Positions 16,946 to 24,005 of a DNA stretch of 64,000 bases are shown here, piece by piece. This stretch comes from Runella sp. CRIBMP (GTDB lineage: Bacteria > Bacteroidota > Bacteroidia > Cytophagales > Spirosomataceae). A program made the translations under genes and the position numbers. The notes beneath the pieces were generated by a model that saw nothing but the letters and a program-made list of their open reading frames with translations, ran no database searches and was not told where the DNA came from. The stretch's first letter is position 1. The number at the start of each line of letters is the position of its first letter. The stretch is taken from the NCBI RefSeq assembly GCF_009905605.1, contig NZ_JAAAKZ010000014.1, forward strand, positions 79,610-143,609, read 5' to 3'.

Positions 16946-17269
16946 ATGAAGAATAATATTAAAAAGGCACATTGTGCAGTTGATTATGCTTTCCAACGAA
17001 TAGGTGGAAAGTACAAGGGCCGAATTTTATGGATATTGAGAGATGGTTTTTTGAGATATGGGGAATTAAAAAGAGCAGTAGTGGGTATAACACCCAAAAT
17101 GCTTACTCAAACGCTAAAAGAATTGGAAGCCGATGAACTAATTGTTAGAAAGGTTTATTTAGAAGTTCCACCGAAGGTTGAATATTCACTTACGGATACA
17201 GGAAAAGAATTAATTCCGTTTATTAGTCAAATGAGAAGTTGGGGTGAAAAGCAAATGTCAACAAATTGA
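16946..17269 (+). CDS. HxlR family winged-helix transcriptional regulator
   Basis: 107 residues covering a complete HxlR winged helix: an early Cys (KAHCAVDYAFQRIGGKYKG), IGGKYKGRILWIL, FLRYGELKRAVVGITPKMLT (recognition helix) and VPPKVEYSLTDTGKELIPFI. It is one of the few plus-strand genes in the island and is divergent from the CPBP/cupin pair across 140 bp. It probably regulates that pair and itself. Confidence 0.9.
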   Translation: MKNNIKKAHCAVDYAFQRIGGKYKGRILWILRDGFLRYGELKRAVVGITPKMLTQTLKELEADELIVRKVYLEVPPKVEYSLTDTGKELIPFISQMRSWGEKQMSTN

Positions 17270-17333
17270 AACTTACAATGCTGAGGGTGTTGGGATACGC
17301 TTACCACCAGCGGAGGGTAAATGTGTGCAGTCT

Positions 17334-17550
17334 GTTGGGCGAAGTTGAATAAAAAAGACAATATATATCAAGACTCATTTGTTTACAATTCAAGATTTTT
17401 TCAAAATCTTTTGCCATTGAGGCAAATGTTTCTCTTTAGAAAATTCTTTTCTTCTTTCATCATCTTGCCTCAATGTCCTGAAAATCTTTTAGATTTATGA
17501 ATTGTAAACCCATCTTCTGCTTCGTCTTTTTTTATTCAATTTTGCCCAAC
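17334..17550 (-). repeat. Geneless 217-bp cassette with inverted ends
   Basis: On the minus strand it begins GTTGGGCAAAATTGAATAAA and its other end, reverse complemented, reads GTTGGGCGAAGTTGAATAAA, so the two ends are near-perfect inverted repeats of about 26 bp. A second nested pair lies inside (GTTTACAATTCA and TGAATTGTAAAC; TTGCCTCAATG and CATTGAGGCAA). No coding frame is convincing. Its 5' box is the R' of the attC-like site at 17544, so it behaves as a cassette without a gene. Bases 17270-17333 show nothing recognisable. Confidence 0.6.
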
Positions 17551-17678
17551 GGTTTGCGTATTGACGATGGTGGGGCATTTCAAAAACGTCAGCCCAACAT
17601 TTGCACAAATGATTAATAGAATTACAAATGTTGAATTTATAACTGTCAGTCCCACTATGGCCAATACAATGCTTAGCG
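17544..17678 (-). repeat. attC-like palindrome 7 (135 bp)
   Basis: Minus-strand boxes CGCTAAG (17678-17672) and GTTGGGC (17550-17544). The arms pair through GTATTGGCCATAGTGGG against GTATTGACGATGGTGGG. It begins 10 bp after the stop of the gene at 17688. Confidence 0.7.
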
Positions 17679-17687
17679 GGTCGTTGT

Positions 17688-18110
17688 TTATTCATTTGTC
17701 TGTTTTAATTTCCATTTTTTTAGTCCGCCAATCAAAAACAGAAGTCCAATAAAAACTGCAATTAGTGAATAGGTTATTTCCAAAAACTGGTTTGCTTGTT
17801 GTTTTTCCAAGTCAAATATGAGTTCTCCAAATCCACGAAGTAGATAAATTCCTGCTATCATAAAAATCACTGGTTTCAAAAATGGAAGTGGTCTAAACTT
17901 ATTGTCAGCCGAAAACCCATATAACCCAAAAATAAAAAATACGAATGTTACAAAAATTGTCAGTAAATACGGCAATGTAGAATGCGTTTGAGCAAGTTCT
18001 GTCATTTCTTTTCCAATTCCTGTTACTTCAAACATTTTGTCAGCCCAAAAAAGTCCAACTATATGTCCAATTGCAATAACTATATTTATGTACCCACCAA
18101 GTTTAAGCAT
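17688..18110 (-). CDS. Small four-helix membrane protein, unknown function
   Basis: 140 residues, four hydrophobic segments (about residues 5-22, 48-66, 78-96 and 112-130) joined by short loops, ending in a basic tail (LKKWKLKQTNE). No family motif is recognised with certainty. It follows the other small membrane protein by 8 bp on the same strand; both lie between attC-like sites 6 and 7 and form one two-gene cassette. Confidence 0.7.
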   Translation of the reverse strand: MLKLGGYINIVIAIGHIVGLFWADKMFEVTGIGKEMTELAQTHSTLPYLLTIFVTFVFFIFGLYGFSADNKFRPLPFLKPVIFMIAGIYLLRGFGELIFDLEKQQANQFLEITYSLIAVFIGLLFLIGGLKKWKLKQTNE

Positions 18111-18118
18111 ATGTTATA

Positions 18119-18517
18119 TTAATTTGTTCCAAAGTAAATAAGTCCGCTAATTAGCAACAGTAAAATCCATTGTCCAAGTTTAAAATAGTTTTTAGGAAAC
18201 TGTTTTGAAATTGCAATTGTCAAAACCCAAACCACTGCATAGCCTAAAAAGTATATTGTTAGTATTTGCAAAAATAGTTTTTCGTTGTCAAAGTAGTTGG
18301 TAAAGTTAATCAGCCCGAGTCCGATTGTAGCAAAAAGTAAGTCAAACGAAACCCAATGCCAACCACATCTTGCCATGGTCCATTTTTCTCTTTTGTGAAA
18401 ATTCTCATCATTTCCGTATGTCGGTTCGTTTACTTTTAGTTCTTTATCGCCAATAAAAGTGTGAACTACAAAAGCTAAAAGTGTCAATATGTTGGCTATT
18501 AAAATTAGTATGTTCAT
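18119..18517 (-). CDS. Small four-helix membrane protein, unknown function
   Basis: 132 residues. Starts with a hydrophobic helix (MNILILIANILTLLAFVVHT), then an acidic loop with His and Cys (DENFHKREKWTMARCGWHWV), then three more membrane helices. I do not recognise a named family. It is the first gene of a two-gene cassette, starting about 32 bp after the R'-like box of site 6. Confidence 0.7.
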   Translation of the reverse strand: MNILILIANILTLLAFVVHTFIGDKELKVNEPTYGNDENFHKREKWTMARCGWHWVSFDLLFATIGLGLINFTNYFDNEKLFLQILTIYFLGYAVVWVLTIAISKQFPKNYFKLGQWILLLLISGLIYFGTN

Positions 18518-18548
18518 ATTTTCTGTTTTCTATGTTTCTTTCCATTGC

Positions 18549-18637
18549 CGCTAACAGATTGGGGATTACCGAAGTCCCCTGAAATAGAGACCCATTAGGT
18601 CGAAATGAAAGGGGGTTTCGGTAATCCCCTGTTGTAC
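18549..18637 (-). repeat. attC-like palindrome 6 (89 bp)
   Basis: Minus-strand boxes GTACAAC (18637-18631) and GTTAGCG (18555-18549). The arms GGGGATTACCGAA and TTCGGTAATCCCC are perfectly complementary. This is the shortest and most perfect hairpin of the series. Confidence 0.72.
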
Positions 18638-18854
18638 GAAGTTGAGGTGGTAGGAAAAGTGGCCTAAAGCTCGCCAAGCCGGAACGAAAAAATATTTTGC
18701 AAATCTCAGATTTGCGACGTCTTTTTTCGTGGTTTTTGGCTAACTTCGCCGCTGCTTCAAAGCCTCTGGCTTACGCCCCCGCGAAGTTAGCCCAAAAACG
18801 GCACACCTGCTCCACAACTGGCCTAAGGATGATCCCACCTCGATTTTGTACAAC
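18631..18854 (-). repeat. Geneless cassette with inverted ends (about 217 bp between crossover points)
   Basis: The two ends, read inward, are GTTGTACGAAGTTGAGGTGG and GTTGTACAAAATCGAGGTGG, identical at 17 of 20 positions. An internal hairpin pairs GGCTAACTTCGC with GCGAAGTTAGCC. No coding frame is convincing. The end motif GTTGxxC(A/G)AA(A/G)T(T/C)GA is shared with the other geneless cassette at 17334-17550, so they are relatives. Confidence 0.6.
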
Positions 18855-18978
18855 GAACAGGTATTTAAGAAGGATTGGAATTTGAAAAACGGATGTTCAG
18901 TTACCTTCAAAAGCCAAATAGCATTCCAAAAGCGGAATTACTTCCGTCAGCCAGTCCTTATTAAATACCATGTTGGTG
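18848..18978 (-). repeat. attC-like palindrome 5 (131 bp)
   Basis: Minus-strand boxes CACCAAC (18978-18972) and GTTGTAC (18854-18848). The arms pair through GGTATTTAATAAGGACTGG against GGTATTTAAGAAGGATTGG. It follows the metalloprotease gene; bases 18979-19046 between them show nothing else convincing. Confidence 0.65.
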
Positions 18979-19046
18979 GCTGCTGCTACTTTTGCAATCC
19001 AACTGTCCGTACAATCATGAAATAATTTGAAAGCCCCATATCATTG

Positions 19047-20663
19047 TTATTTTTTCTCAAAAGTAATTACATCGCCATCATTACTACGGGCTGTATAAGT
19101 TATAGTAATGCCCTGATATGTTATCGTTTGGGCAACGCTCATTGTTGCTTGATGTTTTTTGGTGTCAGTTTCATTGATAGGCAAAACTTTCACGGCACCA
19201 TTTCCAGAGGCTATACTGGCATCTACCAAGTAAACCAAAGGGCCTTCTTTTACCAAATTTTTGTCGTAGCCCAGCTTTCTTCTACTTTCCACCACAATCG
19301 TTGATTTGGTATCAATCGGTATAGTCAATAACTTAACACCCCCTGCGGTTTCGATAGGGGTCAAGGTAACAGACCCATTACCCACATTGCCTTGGCATAC
19401 TATTTGATTATCATCCAACCAACCCAATGTCCAACGTTCCCAACCTAAAAATTCAGGAGCGATGCCACTAATCAAACCCATAAGGCTATAATCACCTACA
19501 AATCTATGCTGTGTTCCATTATAAGGATACAGATCGACAAGACCTAAATTATGCCCAAATTCATGAGCAAATAATAATCCTTTTGGCCAATCTTTCAATG
19601 CTTTACCAGAAGTGAAAGCGTTATTCACAAACTTGCCGTCCACATTGATTCCGCTTGCGTTACTGTTTGAGTTCCATGCGGCCGCACCTGCCAAGGGACT
19701 ATTGTTTGGGTCAGTGACGACATAAACATGGCTATATTTAGAAAAATCAACTTTTGGATTTGCTAAGGAAATTGCCTCTTGGATATAAGCTTTATGGTCT
19801 GCAAAAGTAGAAAATGAATAAGAAGTACCTGGTTTGCTCATCCTGAACCATTCAAAGGTAGGTTCTAACTCTAACTTTAATTTGTTGTAAGACATTGTCT
19901 TTAAAAAATCTTCTGCTTCTGGTGAGATATAAGTATCAAAGATTTCTTTTGGAGTTTTCGTCGCAATAGCCTCGTTAAAATCAACAAAAATAATACCCAC
20001 TTTCACTGTTCCAGTTGAAGGAACTCGATATTGATTATTGGTAAATCCGACCACAACAGGACTGTTGAATGTAGATTGTATCTTGCATGATGTTACGTTG
20101 GGGCTGTTAAATACGAACCCCGCCAATGTAGCATTTCCACTCGGAGTAGTTACAACGATGTCTCCGCTATTACCAGTACCCACGACCGCCGTGATAGTGG
20201 TGGCATTATCAACTTTGAATGAAGATGCAGCTACCCCACCAAACGTTACAGCTGTTGCCCCAGTGAAATTAGTACCTGTGATGGTAATGATTGAGTTGGT
20301 TGTTCCACTTTTGGTACTAATTGATGCAATGGTAGGAGGCGGATTCACAAAGGTAAACCCTGATAGTTTGGCAGTACCTGTCGGAGCAAATACTGTAACT
20401 TCTCCACTTGCTCCGATACCGACTTTAGCTGTGATGGTAGTGGCATTGACAACTGTAAATGAAGAAGCTGCCACTCCGCCAAAGGACACGGATGTCGTAC
20501 CTATAAAATTTGCTCCAACAATCGTTATGTCGGTGCCAGTAGTTCCTGATGTAGGCGAAAAAGATATAATTTGTGTTGGCGTAGGTAATGGTGTTTCGAC
20601 CGTTTTTTTACAGCTTGAATAAAGCAAACTGATTAGAATTAAGTAAAAGATTGTTTTTTTCAT
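19047..20663 (-). CDS. Lipoprotein zinc metalloprotease with two IPT/TIG domains
   Basis: 538 residues. The N-terminus is a lipoprotein signal (MKKTIFYLILISLLYSSCKK, Cys as lipidation site). Two IPT/TIG Ig-like domains follow (PTSGTTGTDITIVGANFIG and STKSGTTNSIITITGTNFTG). The C-terminal half has a zinc site at about residue 367, FAHEFGHNLGLVDLY (HExxHxxGxxD), with a possible Met-turn in DYSLMGLISG, as in M6-like metzincin peptidases. It is the largest gene in the cassette array and starts 34 bp after the R'-like box of site 4. It is probably an outer-membrane-anchored secreted protease. Confidence 0.85.
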   Translation of the reverse strand: MKKTIFYLILISLLYSSCKKTVETPLPTPTQIISFSPTSGTTGTDITIVGANFIGTTSVSFGGVAASSFTVVNATTITAKVGIGASGEVTVFAPTGTAKLSGFTFVNPPPTIASISTKSGTTNSIITITGTNFTGATAVTFGGVAASSFKVDNATTITAVVGTGNSGDIVVTTPSGNATLAGFVFNSPNVTSCKIQSTFNSPVVVGFTNNQYRVPSTGTVKVGIIFVDFNEAIATKTPKEIFDTYISPEAEDFLKTMSYNKLKLELEPTFEWFRMSKPGTSYSFSTFADHKAYIQEAISLANPKVDFSKYSHVYVVTDPNNSPLAGAAAWNSNSNASGINVDGKFVNNAFTSGKALKDWPKGLLFAHEFGHNLGLVDLYPYNGTQHRFVGDYSLMGLISGIAPEFLGWERWTLGWLDDNQIVCQGNVGNGSVTLTPIETAGGVKLLTIPIDTKSTIVVESRRKLGYDKNLVKEGPLVYLVDASIASGNGAVKVLPINETDTKKHQATMSVAQTITYQGITITYTARSNDGDVITFEKK

Positions 20664-20697
20664 ATTTGGGATGTTTATTAAGTTGATTTACAGTAGC

Positions 20698-20891
20698 CAC
20701 CAACGTACAGGGCTTGTGGTCAGGTGGGGGTTTTGAAACTCGTTCGCCCGAACGTCTGCCGATGTAAAATACTGATGCTGAGTTACTTACAAATATTCAA
20801 TAGGTTTCCGTCCGCCGAAACAAAAGTACATAAAATTACGAATGTTCAATTACTTTCGTCAGCCCCCACTTGCCACAAATCCATGTTGGCG
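20698..20891 (-). repeat. attC-like palindrome 4 (194 bp)
   Basis: Minus-strand boxes CGCCAAC (20891-20885) and GTTGGTG (20704-20698). The arms pair through GGATTTGTGGCAAGTGGGGG against GGGCTTGTGGTCAGGTGGGGG. It is one of two long copies (about 195 bp); the extra length is in the loop. Confidence 0.68.
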
Positions 20892-20915
20892 GTAGTTTTT
20901 ATTTTCTCGCAATGC

Positions 20916-21407
20916 TTATGTCCTGCTATAAATTGTCAAGTCGCAACTTAATGCAATAACGAAAGTGTCGCCAGTCTCGGAAAATCCAAATGCTCTTAAT
21001 TCACAAGCACCATCCTTACAAATAAATTTCTTTTCTGTCCCGTCAGGCGATAATAAATAAATTTTTTGGACTAAATATTTCTCAAATGGTCTGTCGTCTG
21101 GTTCGGGTTCAGATATAATCAAAGTCCAATTGTCTTGTGTTGTCTTTGCTAAGTTGTCGCTGCCATAAAGTCCATAAGTCTTTATTTCAATATTTTCTAA
21201 AATGTCAAAACCTACGATTGAATTTGTCGATTGGTCGAATTTGTCCCACCAATTTGAATCATTGTTCAGTCTTGCAATTTTTTCTCCCGTTTTGCAGTTA
21301 AAGATTCCCTGTCCCTGACTTGATAAAACGATTAAAAAGTCTTCTTTGTCTGCGTACCCAATGTTTTCAAGTCCACCAATAGCAAAAGTGTTTTTGTGTG
21401 TCCACAT
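20916..21407 (-). CDS. Hypothetical protein
   Basis: 163 residues, no signal peptide, acidic, rich in beta-strand patterns with Trp and Asp turns (FLIVLSSQGQGIFNCKTGEK, YLLSPDGTEKKFICKDGACE, FSETGDTFVIALSCDLTIYS). The repeating strand-turn-strand pattern suggests a partial beta-propeller or immunity-type fold, but no family is recognised. It occupies its own cassette between sites 3 and 4, with the start codon about 23 bp after an R'-like box. Confidence 0.65.
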   Translation of the reverse strand: MWTHKNTFAIGGLENIGYADKEDFLIVLSSQGQGIFNCKTGEKIARLNNDSNWWDKFDQSTNSIVGFDILENIEIKTYGLYGSDNLAKTTQDNWTLIISEPEPDDRPFEKYLVQKIYLLSPDGTEKKFICKDGACELRAFGFSETGDTFVIALSCDLTIYSRT

Positions 21408-21429
21408 GAGGTCTTTTTTTTAAAATTAC

Positions 21430-21561
21430 TGCCAACGGACAGGTATTGCCGAAGGCGGGGTTTAGAATTGCTAATGCTTGGTTAAAGTACAAAAGTTTAT
21501 AGAAATACCAAAAGTTTGGATTATGTACTGAAGCCCCGCTTTTGGCAATACCTTGTTGGCA
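21430..21561 (-). repeat. attC-like palindrome 3 (132 bp)
   Basis: Minus-strand boxes TGCCAAC (21561-21555) and GTTGGCA (21436-21430) are exact complements. The arms pair through GGTATTGCCAAAAGCGGGG against GGTATTGCCGAAGGCGGGG. It starts 7 bp after the PhzF stop. This is the clearest member of the series. Confidence 0.75.
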
Positions 21562-21567
21562 GTAGTT

Positions 21568-22356
21568 TTATTCTGTCCAAAATTTTCCAATTGAATATGT
21601 TTTTGCTTGCCCACTAATAATCACTCGGTCTCCTTTGTCTTCACAATACAACTTCCCTAATCGTTCAGAAACTTGTTTGGCATAAAGTTCTTTTTTATTA
21701 AGTCTTTTTGACCAAAATGGAATTAAAGAACAATGTGCAGAACCTGTTACAGGATCTTCTAGAATTGATGCTTGTGGTGTAAAAAACCTTGAAACGAAAT
21801 CGCATTTATCACCAACTGCTGTTACAATTACACCTCCTGGGTCAATATTTATTTGGTCGAATAATTGTCTATCAATTTCAATGTTTCTAACTTCTGTTTC
21901 ATTTTCATACACCAAAACATAGTCTCTTGATTTTAAAATTTCTTTCGGTTGAATATTTAAGGATTTTGAAATTGTCGGTGGTAAGATGTCGACAACAGGC
22001 ATTCTTGATGGGAAGTTCATTTTATATTTTCCATTTTCAATTTTGACAATTAAGTCGCCACTTAAAGTTTCAAACACAATTTTATCTTTCTTATAGTCAA
22101 GAATTGTCGCTAAACTATGAGCAGTTGCAAGTGTAGCGTGACCGCACAAATCCATTTCAATTTCAGGCGTAAACCATCGTAAATGGATTTTTTCTCCTTT
22201 GTCAACAAAAAAAGCAGTTTCAGCAACTGCGTTTTCTTTTGCTATTTTCAACAAGATTTCGTCTGACAACCAATTGTCAAGTGGCACAACACAAGCAGGA
22301 TTTCCTCCAAAAATTGTGTCTGTAAATGCGTCAATTTGATATATATTATGTTTCAC
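21568..22356 (-). CDS. PhzF family isomerase-like protein
   Basis: 262 residues from a GTG start. PhzF fold landmarks: IYQIDAFTDTIFGGNPACVV at the N-terminus, ENAVAETAFFV (the catalytic Glu in the NxxSET region), IEMDLCGHATLATAH, GGVIVTA and ILEDPVTGSAHCSLIPFW. The family is related to diaminopimelate epimerase; outside phenazine clusters its members have unknown substrates, and no phenazine genes are nearby. A longer frame to 22419 would translate the palindromic site, so the GTG just after the R'-like box (22383) was chosen. It is a single-gene cassette. Confidence 0.9.
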   Translation of the reverse strand: MKHNIYQIDAFTDTIFGGNPACVVPLDNWLSDEILLKIAKENAVAETAFFVDKGEKIHLRWFTPEIEMDLCGHATLATAHSLATILDYKKDKIVFETLSGDLIVKIENGKYKMNFPSRMPVVDILPPTISKSLNIQPKEILKSRDYVLVYENETEVRNIEIDRQLFDQINIDPGGVIVTAVGDKCDFVSRFFTPQASILEDPVTGSAHCSLIPFWSKRLNKKELYAKQVSERLGKLYCEDKGDRVIISGQAKTYSIGKFWTE

Positions 22357-22376
22357 TATGTTCTGTTTAAAATTAC

Positions 22377-22508
22377 TGCTAACGTTTTGCCGCTTTGCGA
22401 AGGCGGGGTTTTTCAGCACTAAACTTCATTAGATGCACAAAGCTTGAATTTAGCACTTCACAGTCATAGAAGCACGAAACCTCAGCTTTTGCAAAACGGC
22501 TGTTATAC
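22377..22508 (-). repeat. attC-like palindrome 2 (132 bp)
   Basis: Minus-strand boxes GTATAAC (22508-22502) and GTTAGCA (22383-22377). The arms pair through CGTTTTGC...AAAGC(T)GAGGTTT against CGTTTTGC...AAGGCGGGGTTT. It begins 10 bp after the stop of the gene at 22518. Confidence 0.74.
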
Positions 22509-22517
22509 ACCGTTTTT

Positions 22518-23057
22518 CTATTCTCCATTTGTTTTTACAAATCGATTTTTTATTATTTTCCATTCATTTATCAGACTGTCGAAAGCAAATCTTATGTCAG
22601 GCTGGTATCCATTTATCCCACCACAACCCACAGTAATTTCTGTTTTTTTTAAACGTATTCCTCTGCAGAAATGAAGTTTTCTTTTTCCTGTAAATCCTAT
22701 ATAACTAAAATTTATGTCAACCGTGTCCTTGGATATTATGTTGTGAACAATTCTTAAAACATTAATTGTCCGTTTCTCTTTTATTGATAAGTCAATTAAT
22801 TCGTCTGTCGTCAGAAATTTATACCTGTCAGGCACGATTAAGTTTTTAATTCTGCTTCCGTATTCGTTCATTTCAACGTAATGCCATCCACTCTGCAAAA
22901 GCAAATCAATCCTATTGTTTAAAGCTTTCACATATAAACTGTCCAATATATCTGGTTCAATTTTATTTATGAGACTTCCGTCTTCGCCAAGTTTGTTTTC
23001 TTGTCCGAAAGTCAAAAATCCTATTAGTATCAATATGATTGTTAGTGTCGTTCTCAA
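22518..23057 (-). CDS. Hypothetical secreted protein
   Basis: 179 residues from a TTG start that lies a few bases after an R'-like box. The N-terminus is a signal peptide (LTIILILIGFLTFGQ) with probable cleavage after Gly/Gln. The mature part is mixed alpha/beta with two Cys near the C-terminus (KLHFCRGIRLKKTEITVGCG). No family recognised. It is a single-gene cassette whose two ends share the inverted sequence GTTATACACC. Confidence 0.68.
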   Translation of the reverse strand: MRTTLTIILILIGFLTFGQENKLGEDGSLINKIEPDILDSLYVKALNNRIDLLLQSGWHYVEMNEYGSRIKNLIVPDRYKFLTTDELIDLSIKEKRTINVLRIVHNIISKDTVDINFSYIGFTGKRKLHFCRGIRLKKTEITVGCGGINGYQPDIRFAFDSLINEWKIIKNRFVKTNGE

Positions 23058-23063
23058 AATGGT

Positions 23064-23260
23064 GTATAACGAAAAAGGCTTGGCGTTGTTGGGGAATTAG
23101 CATTCCGTCAGCCCATAACCAAAGCCCAATGATTGCAATATTGCTGATGTTTTATTCATAAGCCAAATTTATAACGTCAATCCCGAACTGAAGCACAATA
23201 AAGAACAAATGCTGAGGCAGTATTCGTCAAGCCCCAATAATGCTAAACCTAATGTTGGCT
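23064..23260 (-). repeat. attC-like palindrome 1 (197 bp), closest to the recombinase
   Basis: Minus-strand boxes AGCCAAC (23260-23254) and GTTATAC (23070-23064). The arms pair through AGGTTTAGCATTATTGGGG against AGGCTTGGCGTTGTTGGGG. It begins 13 bp after the stop of the gene at 23273. Confidence 0.72.
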
Positions 23261-23272
23261 GCTGTGTTTCTT

Positions 23273-23809
23273 CTATTTGAGTTTCTCTTTTTTCAAAACT
23301 TCATCGAGAATATATGATTTTACAACCTCGTAGTTATTTGTTGGAACTCCATCAAAATTGTCATCATTAAAATCGTGGTGAACAGTTCTGTCCCAATAAA
23401 CTTCATATTCAATAATTGGGAAATATTTCGGTGTTTCAGTTATCCAAAAATTTCCAAAACCACCTGAATATGCTCCAACAGGTTTAAAGTAACCATTGAA
23501 AATTCTTCCTTCAACTGTCTGAAACATAAAACTTCTCATTTTCAACTTGTCTATAGAAAATGGATTAATTATGTTTAGTCCTAAAAACCCAAAGACCAAA
23601 GTCAGACATATTATTGCAACAGATTTAGAATATACTTTTAAAACCCTATTGGTTTGTCCTGGTTTAAATGTAAGTCGGTAAGAATAAATTGCTAGAACTA
23701 CTGAGAATATTATGTCTGTCCAATAACCGACAAAAGAAAAGTCTGAAATTGTAATAAAAATCAAATAGATCAAAAATAAACTTGGAATAATTACAGTCTT
23801 TGATTTCAT
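23273..23809 (-). CDS. Hypothetical membrane protein
   Basis: 178 residues. Three hydrophobic segments at residues about 7-25, 30-45 and 65-85, then a soluble C-terminal domain (MFQTVEGRIFNGYFKPVGAY, YFPIIEYEVYWDRTVHHDFN). No family recognised. It is the first gene after the recombinase, on the same strand, and lies between the putative primary junction near 23887 and site 1. Confidence 0.68.
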   Translation of the reverse strand: MKSKTVIIPSLFLIYLIFITISDFSFVGYWTDIIFSVVLAIYSYRLTFKPGQTNRVLKVYSKSVAIICLTLVFGFLGLNIINPFSIDKLKMRSFMFQTVEGRIFNGYFKPVGAYSGGFGNFWITETPKYFPIIEYEVYWDRTVHHDFNDDNFDGVPTNNYEVVKSYILDEVLKKEKLK

Positions 23810-23886
23810 TCTAAGTCGTAAATATTGTTAAAAGTGTCAAATAAGTAATAAGAAATTTCGGAATTTAGAGTTTTTTCTAACATAGC

Positions 23887-24005
23887 AGACAACATCTGTG
23901 TTTACGCTACTTTCTCTTTGTTATTGCGTATATATCGGCATTGAGCGAGGGGAACGTAGTTTTACAAAGTGATTGATTGTTGCTATCAAACATACTATCC
24001 TCAAT
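23887..24005 (-). other. Candidate primary recombination site (attI-like) beside the recombinase
   Basis: On the minus strand the first cassette appears to begin at GTTGTCTGC (23893 leftward). It matches, 8 of 9, the reverse complement of that cassette's own end (GTTGGCTGC at 23254-23262). The 112 bp between this box and the recombinase stop have no large palindrome and no gene, as expected for an attI-type site. The assignment is inference from position and box matching only. Confidence 0.4.

Noticed and set aside
17495..17695. Minus-strand 66-residue ORF
   Set aside because: It is encoded by the attC-like palindrome and the end of a geneless cassette; the composition is basic and random-looking.
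17334..18854. Interpretation of the two 217-bp palindromes as ordinary MITEs
   Set aside because: No target-site duplication was seen, and their ends coincide exactly with the R'/R'' boxes of adjacent attC-like sites, which fits cassettes better. It remains the main alternative.
18902..19045. A minus-strand 47-codon open stretch ending LLECYLAFEGN
   Set aside because: It has no start codon and most of it lies inside the attC-like palindrome at 18848-18978, so it is probably not a gene fragment.
20038..20622. Plus-strand 194-residue ORF opposite the metalloprotease
   Set aside because: It is antisense to a well-supported lipoprotein gene with IPT domains and consists of Val/Ala/Pro-rich shadow sequence.
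22357..22419. N-terminal extension of the PhzF gene
   Set aside because: The extra 21 codons translate the attC-like site and are not PhzF-like; the GTG at 22356 fits the family start.
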